From an uncultured Psychrobacter sp. (GTDB lineage Bacteria > Pseudomonadota > Gammaproteobacteria > Pseudomonadales > Moraxellaceae): a DNA stretch of 64,000 nt. A program made the position numbers and the translations under genes. Below are positions 7,841 to 16,952 of the stretch, piece after piece. The notes under the pieces were generated by a model that was not told where the DNA came from, did not search any database, and was given only the letters and a program-made list of their open reading frames with translations. The first letter of the stretch is position 1, and each line of letters opens with the position of its first letter. The stretch is taken from the NCBI RefSeq assembly GCF_947488565.1, contig NZ_CANKZC010000004.1, positions 372,001-436,000 on the forward strand. Direction: 5' to 3'.

Positions 7841-10800
7841 ATGTTTACGATTATTCAGTCCCACCGTACCGAGCTTTTGGTTGAGAAGTTATTGGATGCT
7901 TATAAATCCAAGAACCAACCGATTTTTGAAGAGTTTGTTGTCATTGTGCCATCGATGGTACTTGGTGATTGGCTGGATAAATCTATTGCGAGCCAAGCGG
8001 GTATCAGTACGTTAGTCACGACGACGTTTTGGGGGCAATATCAGTGGACATTGATGCAAAAGGTGTTGTCTGAGCACAATACTTGGTTAGAGGATAATCA
8101 ACGCACGCAAGAAATTATTACCGTGCCAGAGGTCGCAGTACTGACTGGATCGGTGATGCAGTGGCGTCTGTTTGGTTACTTTACCTATTATCAAGCACAG
8201 ATTATGGCAGATGAGCATCCGCTATATCCATTACTCTCAGCGCTAATAGATGATGAAGCGGATCGTAGTCAGCAAGATGTGCGGTTATGGTCATTGGCGA
8301 CTGATTTTTCGCGAGTATTTGGTCGCTATCTGAATCACCGTGAGGAGTGGTTGACCTTATGGTCTGAAGATAAAGCGCTAGACGTGGAGACGTTGGTTGC
8401 TGAAAAGGATAAGCTGACGTTGGAGTTTGATAAATACGCAGGCATGACACCTGAATGGTTGGTTGCGCATTATGTGGAGCTAGAGGCGGCGCAGCGGCAT
8501 TTATGGCGGTTATTATTTGCCTCTGTATATGAGCATCGCTCTTCTATTGAGCGCCGATTTTGGGAGGTTATGACCAAAGATAGCAGTGAGACGGGCGTCG
8601 ATATTAAGTCTATATTACCAACGCAGTTGCACATTTTTACGATTCAGCAACTGCCGCAAAACGAGCTAGATTTTTTACAGCGCTTGTCAAAGTATCTTGA
8701 TATTACTTTGCTGCATTACAATCCATCGCAGCTTTTTTGGGCAGATATCGTCGATAAGCAGTGGCTACAGCGCCAACAGGTAATTAATCCTGAAAGTGTG
8801 TTTTTGCGAGATTACGGGCATACCTTGTTATCACGTCTTGGCAAACAATCCCGTGAGACCTTTGCGATGTTGGCAGGGCTGTCTGGTAATGAGAATAAAG
8901 ATGGTTTTGTATTGGACTGGCAAGATAAGTTTGATATAGAAGATGAGGAGCAGGCTTCTTCAGTCAGTCGTAGTGATGAGCGGCCGATGAGTCTGCTTGC
9001 GCACTTGCAGCAAGATGTGTTGATGCTTGATGAAAGCTCAACTCAGCAAGTTACAGCAGGGCGGCTCAGTGCTGCGCTTGGAACACAAATGGCACTTAAT
9101 TTAGAAGAGCCAGAAGATTATGCCGAGATTAACAGCCCTAACGTTAATAGTAGTGAAAATAGCCTAAGTAAAGAATCTAGTAATTCAGATCAGCAAAAAA
9201 AGCAATGGTACAGCGATGATACGCTAAAAAATAAATATCATGAACAACCGCGTCAGTGGAGTATCTCACAATATGATAATAGCCTAAGTATCCATTCTTG
9301 CCATAACCTCCAACGTCAACTTGAAGTCCTACGCGGAATGATTGGTCGTTGGCTCAATGAAGCCAATGGTGATGGTAGTACACGTCACTTATCTGATATT
9401 GTCGTGCTATTACCAGATGTGGAGCGTCATCATGATTTGATTACGTCGGTATTTGTACAAGGTAGGGGGCAAGATGGCTTGACGCTACCAGCCAAGGTCA
9501 CGGGGGTGGTTGATAAATCAATTCGCCAACTGTGGGAAGCGATTAGCGGCTTTTATAGTTTGCTTGGTAGTGACACGGCACGTTTTGAAGCGGCGGTAGT
9601 CATGGATTGGTTAATGCTGCCGCCACTATATGAGAGTCTTGGCTTAACCCATGAGCAGATGAGCCGTGGCTGTGATTTATTAGAGCAGGCGGGCTTTGTA
9701 CGCGGTTTTGATGAAGCGCATTTGCAGCAGACATTAGATGCCGCAGACTATGACTACCGCTTTAGCTTTGCTTACGCTTTGGATCAAATCGCCTTAGGCT
9801 TGGTGATGCCAGAGGCGAGTATCAGTGATTGTCTGTATCCGGACAATTGGCAAAACAATACCTTGGCGGAAAAAACCGTGCCTATTTCTGCTATTAGTTT
9901 AAATGATGCGCCTATCGTTGAAGCCTTGTGCCGTGTCCATGCTGGGCTCAATATGTGCCGACATGACTATCAAGCAAGCTATAAAGCCGAGGACTGGTTA
10001 GACCGTATAGAAAACCATATCATCCATCCATACTTTGGTGCGCTCGATCAAACCCGCCCTATGCGTGCTATTTTCAATGCTATGAACGGTTTTAAAAGTA
10101 GCTTAAGGGCCAACCGTCATTATCAGCGTTATCATGCTCAAATAGATGATCAATTAGATATCGAGACAACTGCTGGTAATGCTTCTACTGGCACTGACAA
10201 GCTAAATGCCGCTCAAGTGGAAGCACAGTTATCGAGAGTGAGCACCTTGCCATTAAAGCTTAGCTTCATGCTTAGCAGTATTGAGGACGAGCTAGAAAGC
10301 CAGCAAGTCAGTGCCGAGCCGACAGGGGTGATTACTTTTGGGCGTTTCGGTGCGCTGCGTAATGTACCGTTCGGACTGGTGGTGATGCTCAATATGGATT
10401 TGTCTGAATTTCCAAATCGCGACCGTGATAACCGCTATGATTTGATGAAAGCAGGACTGGCCAAGCGCGGTGATAGATTTAGCGAAGATGATGACAATGG
10501 GGCATTCTTAGACGCTGTACTATGCGCGCGCAATGCGTGCTGGATTTTTTATAATGGTCAACGTTTAACCGATACCCATGAGCATTTGCCTGCCAACCCA
10601 GTCAGTGAGCTATTGCAGTTTTTGCGCGGTGAAGTGCAATGGCAGTGGGATCCTCTAAAAGATGCTCAAAAAGAGGCGCAGGCTGATTTAACGACTCAAC
10701 TGCAGCGCTATCTACCTGAGCTTATCGAAAAATGGCTTGTCACGAGACATCCAGCGCTACCCTTTGCAGATGAAGTATTCGTACAGCCCAACTCTTTATC

Positions 10801-12184
10801 TACCAATTCTAGCCATGAAAATGATATTGAAAAAGATAACGAGCAGGATAACAGTCGCGAGCTTATTCAGTCATTAATGCGCGCGATGCAAAGCGAAAAG
10901 CTTTATCAAAAAAGCACCAATGCGCCTGCAAAAGTCTGGCAAGCGGTGTTTGAGCGTCTGCAAGCGCAAATTGATACGGACACACCGCATCATGCCATTA
11001 AAGTCTTGCTACCTAATAAGGCTGAATACGCTGCGATTGCCGCCGCTATCACTCAACCTATTGAGCTAACCGCTGAGCACAATACGTTCCTCTTTGATGT
11101 TCAGCAGGTCGATATGCAATACTTGTACTATCATGTACGTCATCCGGCAAAGCACTTCTTAAAAGAGCAGCAAGTGCATGTTGTGTTGCCAACAGAAGAT
11201 ACCATACATCAGGAGCCGTTAGCGTTATCAGGCCTAGGTGCTTATGCAGTGAATGCGCAGCTATTAACCGACTTGTACGCAAGCTCCTATACTAATAGTG
11301 ATAATGCAGAAGAGCTTCAGCAGGCGACGAATCGTTTAAATGGTTTGCTATATGACCGAGTCATGCCCGCTGGCGTCGCCCGTCAATCGACCTTACAGTA
11401 TCAACAGCTAAAGATTACCCAACAGTGCCAAGACTTTGCCGAGCAGCTAACAGTGTTGGGTATTGATGTTTATAATGATACTGATGTGAATAATGAGCAG
11501 TGCCTAACCTTGTTGACGCCATGCGCAGAAAAAATGGTCAGTGTGCAAGCATCTGCTATGAATGCACAAGGTCAATTGCAAATCAAAGGTGTTGTACCGC
11601 TAGAGATTAATACACCAAATGAATCGATTTCACCTAAGCTCTGGCTAAATATCTTACCTAATAGCGCTCGTACCCAGCATTTATTACGCTTTTGGCTGTC
11701 CCATGTTTATTGGCAAGTATCGCGACGTACTACTGAGGCCCAAGTCGCTGACAGTGATGGCAAAAGTATCTGGCGCTTTAGTAAAGGTAGTGATGAATAT
11801 AAAAATTTTAAAGGTAAAGCGACCTTTGCGCTTGCGCCGATAGATTATGACACGGCTTTAGCAGAGCTGCTCAAATGGGTTAGGTTTGCACAAATTGCCA
11901 GCAGTACACCGATGACCGTGCTGCCTGTACACGCGATGACTTATTTGGATAAGGTGAGAGATGCTGAAAAGAGTGATACAAGCTACCAGCCGAAGCGTAG
12001 TGACTTTGACAGCTGGTTATGGGCAGGCTTTAACAGCGATATCATCTATGATACCTGTGCCCAGCACGAGCTTTGGCAGTATATATTACAAAACCAAGAT
12101 GCCTTTAGTGCGCTCACCGATGCTTTACCGTTTTTAGCTCAGCCATTATTTGGGATGATGGATAACGCGTTGGAACCGCTATAG
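7841..12184 (+). CDS. recC: exodeoxyribonuclease V gamma chain (RecC)
   Basis: This is the RecC subunit of the RecBCD helicase-nuclease, which holds the complex together, splits the duplex and reads Chi. Recognition rests on the N-terminal FTIIQSHRTELLVEKL, the SLSIHSCHNLQRQLEVLRG segment (near residue 480), GVITFGRFGALRNVPFG, LNMDLSEFPN, and the order recC-recB-recD. The product of 1,447 residues is about 300 longer than the E. coli protein. The excess lies in hydrophilic inserts such as 9050-9240 and 10780-10870. I chose ATG at 7841; TTG at 7835 is the upstream alternative. Two copies of AATAGCCTAAG lie inside it. A 115-bp gap precedes recB, so the three genes are probably one operon. Confidence 0.93.
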   Translation: MFTIIQSHRTELLVEKLLDAYKSKNQPIFEEFVVIVPSMVLGDWLDKSIASQAGISTLVTTTFWGQYQWTLMQKVLSEHNTWLEDNQRTQEIITVPEVAVLTGSVMQWRLFGYFTYYQAQIMADEHPLYPLLSALIDDEADRSQQDVRLWSLATDFSRVFGRYLNHREEWLTLWSEDKALDVETLVAEKDKLTLEFDKYAGMTPEWLVAHYVELEAAQRHLWRLLFASVYEHRSSIERRFWEVMTKDSSETGVDIKSILPTQLHIFTIQQLPQNELDFLQRLSKYLDITLLHYNPSQLFWADIVDKQWLQRQQVINPESVFLRDYGHTLLSRLGKQSRETFAMLAGLSGNENKDGFVLDWQDKFDIEDEEQASSVSRSDERPMSLLAHLQQDVLMLDESSTQQVTAGRLSAALGTQMALNLEEPEDYAEINSPNVNSSENSLSKESSNSDQQKKQWYSDDTLKNKYHEQPRQWSISQYDNSLSIHSCHNLQRQLEVLRGMIGRWLNEANGDGSTRHLSDIVVLLPDVERHHDLITSVFVQGRGQDGLTLPAKVTGVVDKSIRQLWEAISGFYSLLGSDTARFEAAVVMDWLMLPPLYESLGLTHEQMSRGCDLLEQAGFVRGFDEAHLQQTLDAADYDYRFSFAYALDQIALGLVMPEASISDCLYPDNWQNNTLAEKTVPISAISLNDAPIVEALCRVHAGLNMCRHDYQASYKAEDWLDRIENHIIHPYFGALDQTRPMRAIFNAMNGFKSSLRANRHYQRYHAQIDDQLDIETTAGNASTGTDKLNAAQVEAQLSRVSTLPLKLSFMLSSIEDELESQQVSAEPTGVITFGRFGALRNVPFGLVVMLNMDLSEFPNRDRDNRYDLMKAGLAKRGDRFSEDDDNGAFLDAVLCARNACWIFYNGQRLTDTHEHLPANPVSELLQFLRGEVQWQWDPLKDAQKEAQADLTTQLQRYLPELIEKWLVTRHPALPFADEVFVQPNSLSTNSSHENDIEKDNEQDNSRELIQSLMRAMQSEKLYQKSTNAPAKVWQAVFERLQAQIDTDTPHHAIKVLLPNKAEYAAIAAAITQPIELTAEHNTFLFDVQQVDMQYLYYHVRHPAKHFLKEQQVHVVLPTEDTIHQEPLALSGLGAYAVNAQLLTDLYASSYTNSDNAEELQQATNRLNGLLYDRVMPAGVARQSTLQYQQLKITQQCQDFAEQLTVLGIDVYNDTDVNNEQCLTLLTPCAEKMVSVQASAMNAQGQLQIKGVVPLEINTPNESISPKLWLNILPNSARTQHLLRFWLSHVYWQVSRRTTEAQVADSDGKSIWRFSKGSDEYKNFKGKATFALAPIDYDTALAELLKWVRFAQIASSTPMTVLPVHAMTYLDKVRDAEKSDTSYQPKRSDFDSWLWAGFNSDIIYDTCAQHELWQYILQNQDAFSALTDALPFLAQPLFGMMDNALEPL
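9158..9168 (+). repeat. AATAGCCTAAG copy 1, in recC
   Basis: Read as AAT AGC CTA AG(T), it encodes Asn-Ser-Leu-Ser. This copy is within the hydrophilic, poorly conserved recC insert and is followed by T. It lies exactly 120 bp before copy 2. Confidence 0.8.
9278..9288 (+). repeat. AATAGCCTAAG copy 2, in recC
   Basis: Same codon phase (Asn-Ser-Leu-Ser). Here the residues belong to the conserved NSLSIHSCH strand of RecC, so this copy is not part of an insertion. Confidence 0.8.
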
Positions 12185-12299
12185 AGCCTGTTTTATTGGT
12201 TTTATAACCTTCTTAACAATCTTCTCAAATATAGACCTTTTACAGTACTAATTTGTGTTTTTGTAGCATTATTTTAAAGCATTGAACAAGTGATTTTTT

Positions 12300-15200
12300 A
12301 TGGATCAGTATGATAACGATAGCAGCATTCTTAATAGCGATCTTAATAGTATGAGTCATGAAACGGATACTTTTGTCAGTACGGCAGCCGATAGCGTTAA
12401 TGATGTTGATAAGGTGGCCGAAAAGTCTGAGCAGCCGCCTGCAGTTCGAGTACCGTTAACTGGGAAGTACTTGATAGAAGCTTCAGCAGGTACAGGTAAG
12501 ACATGGACGCTGACGGGCATTGTCCTACGCTTACTGATTGAAGCCAAACGTGCTCCTGAACATATCATCGCTACTACCTTTACTCGGGCAGCGGCGGCTG
12601 AGATGCGTGAGCGTATCCATGCGCGCTTGGTTGATTTTTATCAAGTACTGCAATGGCTTAATAAGCTGCAAGCTGATACCCATACTCATCCAATTTTATA
12701 CCCGCAATTTAATGACATCAGTAATAAAGAAAGCAACAACAAAGCTGACTCAAAATCCACTGATAACGCCAAAAAAGATAAAAATACGAGTAAAGTAAGT
12801 CTTGAGCAGAAGCAAGCACGCTTACAATGGTTAGAGCAGCAAGCCAAGCTGGCAGGAACCGCTGATCTCGTGACAGATCCTATCAACAGCTATCTGATCG
12901 AATACCTTTTGGATCATACGGAAGATTATCCATTAGCTGATGCTATCAGGCGCTGTGCATTGGTACTGACGACGTTAGATAAACTGTTTGTTGGTACACT
13001 AGACAGCCTGTCGCAAAAATGGCTGTCTGAGTATAGCGCGGAGACGGGACATCAGCAGGGTATGCAAATCAGCGATGATGAGCAGACGGTGATAGAGAGT
13101 ATTATTCATGATGCCGTACGTGCGCATCATAGTTATATGTACTATCAGCAGCCTGAGATATATCAATTACTACAGCATACCAATCGTCTGACCACGCCCG
13201 CCGATCATCTAAACGTAGCACAAAAGTCACTGCAGTTTATCTCCACACCTATTGAGCCTGTTGATTTGAGCGAGCCAATAGATTTTATCGCCTACCAGCA
13301 TGCATTAGAGAATTTCAAAAATTGTGATTTAACAGATGTAAAGCCGTACTTTGATAAAGACTATCGTAAAGCGCAAGGGATGACTTGGAATGCAAGTCTT
13401 GCTACTAAAGTAGATCATATAGGTAATATACAGACTGCCATTCAACAAAATGGCACAGCGTTCTTTACGCATTTAGATGAGGAAACCCAAAAGTTTTATG
13501 ATGCCCTGCCTTATGCGTTTCTCAGTAAGGACGATGGCGGTAAAGGTTTTAATAAAGGCAAAGAGCTTGCGCGCCAAACCTTTATCAATCTAGACAGCAT
13601 TCAGGCGCTAAAAACGCTACATGATTACACCCACCAGATTGAGTTGTATCTTGATGGACTCATTGAGAACCTAAATCGTGATATCGCGTTAAAGGTCAGG
13701 CAAAAGCTACCTTCGATCTTAGAGGAACGGCGTGAGACGACTTTTGCTCTACAGATGGTACGGCTAAATCAAGCCTTAGCTGGCAAACAAGGGCAGCGGC
13801 TGGCACGTTACATTCGTCATCATTATCCCATTGCATTGATTGATGAGTCGCAAGACATCAATGGCGAGCAGGCGCGTATGATTGAGCGCATTTATTTGTC
13901 TAAAACGACTGATAATAAAGACCCTCGTGTTCAAGACAGAAGTCGCGGATTTCTGTTATTGGTGGGCGATCCTAAGCAGGCGATTTATGGTTTTCGTGGT
14001 GGTGATGTGGCCAACTATAACGCCATGAAAGCACGGTTCGATGATAAGCATATCATGAGCTTAAATGTGAATCGACGTTCCAATGAGCGCTTAATCACGG
14101 CACTGAATCACTGGTTTGGACGCTCAAAACCTGCTAGCAATATGGATGAGTCTATAGGTTCAGGCGTTGTCGATGAGTTAGCCCAATTAGGTAAGGGTAT
14201 TTACTACCAGCATATCACGGCGGTTAAGACCGAGTCTCTCGTGTCTTGGCAGCAATCAACCGCTGAACAACATACAAGCCTATCTTCTGAAACCGCTTCC
14301 ATTGCATTAAATAGCCCAGTTAGTGTCATCCATCTGCCTTATGATAAAGAAGCTAAGCACAATGCTTGTGAGCTGACTGCCTTACATATTGCCGCACTTC
14401 TCGGTAGTCAGCAGACCATAGAGGGAAGACCATTAAAACCAAGTGATATCGGTGTATTGGGCCGTACCAAAAAAGATCTAAAGCAAGTCGAAGATATGCT
14501 CGCTAAGCTTGGCGTGCCGACATTAGAGACGGCGGAGAACAACGTCTTTGACACGCCTATAGCCGCTGATCTAGCAGCGTTACTAGAAGCCATGCTACGC
14601 CCGCATCGCCGTGACATTATCAATCGAGTGTTGACCAGCCATTTCTACCAATTAAGTCTTAATGATGTGCAAGCACTGATGCAAAGTGTGGATGACGATA
14701 GCTTAGAGCAAGCTATTGGAATATCAGATACAGTTGGTGAACAAGCTGCACTTAAGCAGCGTTATCAAGACTTCCAAAATTATATAAAAATAGCGGCTAG
14801 TCAGTGGCAGCATAATGGCATCTTGTCTGCACTGCATTATTTGTTTGGTCATAACCCAATGGCCTACAAGACAGAGAGCCATACAGAGCGTCCAACAGAA
14901 CGCCAGAGCATTTGGGTAGGTCTTGCAGACTTAGAAGATGGGGCACGCTATCTGATGGATTTGCGCCATCTAATGGATATCTTAGCTCAGTACGGGATGC
15001 ATATTGGTGAGCATGAGATGCTGGCATGGTATAAGAAAAACATGAATAGTAAACGAACACCTGAATGGGCAAAACAGCAGCCCTTGCCGACTGAGTCAGG
15101 TGTCCAGTTGATGACCATTCATAAGTCTAAAGGGCTCGAGTTTCCAGTGGTATATGTCATTGGTATGGATGGGACTAGCAAAAAAGCCGGTGATAGCAGT

Positions 15201-16850
15201 AAACATAATTTATTTTTATTCGATCACAAGAGTGCTGATAGCAGTAGTGATAACGATAATAATAATGACGTCAACAACATCCATAATAATAAGACCGAGC
15301 GTCGTCTATCTGCTTGTAAAGGCAAGCCGAATAGTAAGTCGGCAAAAAGAGAGACGCTAACGGATTACTATGCTCAGTTTGAAACGACTGAGAATTACGA
15401 AGAGCTTAGACGCTTAGCCTATGTGGCTTTTACTCGCGCCAGTGAGCAGCTGTATATGGTATTAGCAGATAGCTACAATAAAACGGGTGCTGAACGTAAA
15501 CCAAGCCTTAAATGGCTAAGCTGTGAAGATCACAAGTTCACACTGCCAGAGCGTTTATACGATCATATTGGCTGGCTAGAATATAGTACCGTTGCAAACA
15601 ATGCTGAGACTATAGTTAAAGCTAATGAGAAAGCTGCAAAGACTGATAACAATAAAGTGCAAGATGCCTCTAATACGATGTCGCGTATTGATTACCAAGA
15701 TGCCTACGCACAGATTCGAGTCAACTACTTTAAGGGTTGGGCAAAAACCAGCTTTACTGCCTTATCTCGGCAACTGAGTGAGCAAGGTAAAGCTTTAGCT
15801 GTGTTTGATGATGGTATAGAGGATGACTTAGACTTAACGGATGGTGTGGATTTATCAGATAGTATGAATTTGTCAGCCGCCTCTACATCTAGAAATTCAA
15901 CTAACGCAGAAGGTGACGAGAGTAGTGAGAATAACTCTGCTTTAATGACGGCAGATAATGTTCGCTTCCGTTTTGTAAGAGGTGCTAATGCAGGTACATT
16001 CTTGCACGAAGTTTTTGAAAAGATAGATTTTAATAACCACAGTAAATGGTCGGCGATTATTGACCAAGGTATTCGCCAATATCAGCTACCAGTTAGTTAC
16101 ACCAGTGCTGCGAATCAACAGCGTCTGCTACAAGACATACCCTCAAGCGTAAGTGATAAAAAAGGTGCAGAGGGCAGTGTGGTATCTGTAGGGGACGACA
16201 GTCAATTAGCCGTTGCTCATGATGAGCTAGTGATATGGATTTCAGACGTACTAGCGGCGCCGCTGTTAGCTTCAGGGAAGCCATTACAAGCCATCTCGTC
16301 CAAACAACGTATTGCTGAGCTGAGCTTCAATATGGGATTGGCTGATGACTTTACCCCCGAACGTATCAACGAGGTTTTTAAGCAGCACCTACCTGACGAT
16401 CCTGATAAGCACATACAGCTAACAGCGCAGCACTCTGATCATATCTATCGCTATTTGCGCGGTGAGATTGATTTAGTATATGAGCATGCAGGCAAGTTTT
16501 ATGTGGTGGACTATAAAAGTAATTATTTAGGAAATAGCCTAAGTGATTATAATGACGAAAACTTAAGCGCGGCAATGAACAAGGCGGGTTATTGGCTACA
16601 AGCAGCCATCTACCAAGTCGCGTTACATCGTTTTTTACGGTTACGCTTACATGACTATGAAGGCAATGAAGAACAATATTTAGGCGCGGTAGAGTATCTC
16701 TTCTTACGCGGTATCGACTCCAAAGATAGCCAGAGCGATGCTGTTGATAATAATAAAGTTAACAACTATGGTCGCATTCAATGGCAAATACCTTTTACGC
16801 TAGTACAGGCGCTTGATGAGATGTTTGGTACTCCTAAAGCATATAGTTAA
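12300..16850 (+). CDS. recB: exodeoxyribonuclease V beta chain (RecB helicase-nuclease)
   Basis: RecB provides the 3'-5' helicase and the only nuclease of RecBCD. Visible motifs are Walker A ASAGTGKT (residues 61-68), ATTFTRAAAAEMRERI, the DESQD box in LIDESQDINGEQ, LLVGDPKQAIYGFRGGD, VQLMTIHKSKGLEFPVVYV and AYVAFTRASEQLYMVL. The C-terminal nuclease core is GEIDLVYEHAGKFYVVDYKSN (near residues 1388-1408, here shown as its key D-x(n)-D-Y-K pattern). At 1,516 residues it is about 340 longer than the E. coli protein. The excess includes a 45-residue N-terminal extension and N/D/S/K-rich inserts near 12700-12800, 15230-15350 and 15820-15960. One AATAGCCTAAG lies beside the nuclease motif. An internal ATG at 12351 could also be the start. 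Confidence 0.95.
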   Translation: MDQYDNDSSILNSDLNSMSHETDTFVSTAADSVNDVDKVAEKSEQPPAVRVPLTGKYLIEASAGTGKTWTLTGIVLRLLIEAKRAPEHIIATTFTRAAAAEMRERIHARLVDFYQVLQWLNKLQADTHTHPILYPQFNDISNKESNNKADSKSTDNAKKDKNTSKVSLEQKQARLQWLEQQAKLAGTADLVTDPINSYLIEYLLDHTEDYPLADAIRRCALVLTTLDKLFVGTLDSLSQKWLSEYSAETGHQQGMQISDDEQTVIESIIHDAVRAHHSYMYYQQPEIYQLLQHTNRLTTPADHLNVAQKSLQFISTPIEPVDLSEPIDFIAYQHALENFKNCDLTDVKPYFDKDYRKAQGMTWNASLATKVDHIGNIQTAIQQNGTAFFTHLDEETQKFYDALPYAFLSKDDGGKGFNKGKELARQTFINLDSIQALKTLHDYTHQIELYLDGLIENLNRDIALKVRQKLPSILEERRETTFALQMVRLNQALAGKQGQRLARYIRHHYPIALIDESQDINGEQARMIERIYLSKTTDNKDPRVQDRSRGFLLLVGDPKQAIYGFRGGDVANYNAMKARFDDKHIMSLNVNRRSNERLITALNHWFGRSKPASNMDESIGSGVVDELAQLGKGIYYQHITAVKTESLVSWQQSTAEQHTSLSSETASIALNSPVSVIHLPYDKEAKHNACELTALHIAALLGSQQTIEGRPLKPSDIGVLGRTKKDLKQVEDMLAKLGVPTLETAENNVFDTPIAADLAALLEAMLRPHRRDIINRVLTSHFYQLSLNDVQALMQSVDDDSLEQAIGISDTVGEQAALKQRYQDFQNYIKIAASQWQHNGILSALHYLFGHNPMAYKTESHTERPTERQSIWVGLADLEDGARYLMDLRHLMDILAQYGMHIGEHEMLAWYKKNMNSKRTPEWAKQQPLPTESGVQLMTIHKSKGLEFPVVYVIGMDGTSKKAGDSSKHNLFLFDHKSADSSSDNDNNNDVNNIHNNKTERRLSACKGKPNSKSAKRETLTDYYAQFETTENYEELRRLAYVAFTRASEQLYMVLADSYNKTGAERKPSLKWLSCEDHKFTLPERLYDHIGWLEYSTVANNAETIVKANEKAAKTDNNKVQDASNTMSRIDYQDAYAQIRVNYFKGWAKTSFTALSRQLSEQGKALAVFDDGIEDDLDLTDGVDLSDSMNLSAASTSRNSTNAEGDESSENNSALMTADNVRFRFVRGANAGTFLHEVFEKIDFNNHSKWSAIIDQGIRQYQLPVSYTSAANQQRLLQDIPSSVSDKKGAEGSVVSVGDDSQLAVAHDELVIWISDVLAAPLLASGKPLQAISSKQRIAELSFNMGLADDFTPERINEVFKQHLPDDPDKHIQLTAQHSDHIYRYLRGEIDLVYEHAGKFYVVDYKSNYLGNSLSDYNDENLSAAMNKAGYWLQAAIYQVALHRFLRLRLHDYEGNEEQYLGAVEYLFLRGIDSKDSQSDAVDNNKVNNYGRIQWQIPFTLVQALDEMFGTPKAYS
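16533..16543 (+). repeat. AATAGCCTAAG copy 3, in recB
   Basis: It lies immediately after the DYKSN nuclease motif and encodes NSLS in NYLGNSLSDY. The matching E. coli segment is WLGEDSSAY and aligns without a gap, so this copy replaced ordinary residues rather than being inserted. Confidence 0.8.
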
Positions 16851-16952
16851 CACCCTTTAAAATAGGTACAGTTTAATACCAGCAGCACATGGGATAGAGT
16901 GCGTCAATTTTTTTAGCATAAACTATAGTACGATGATAAAAATGGATGAATA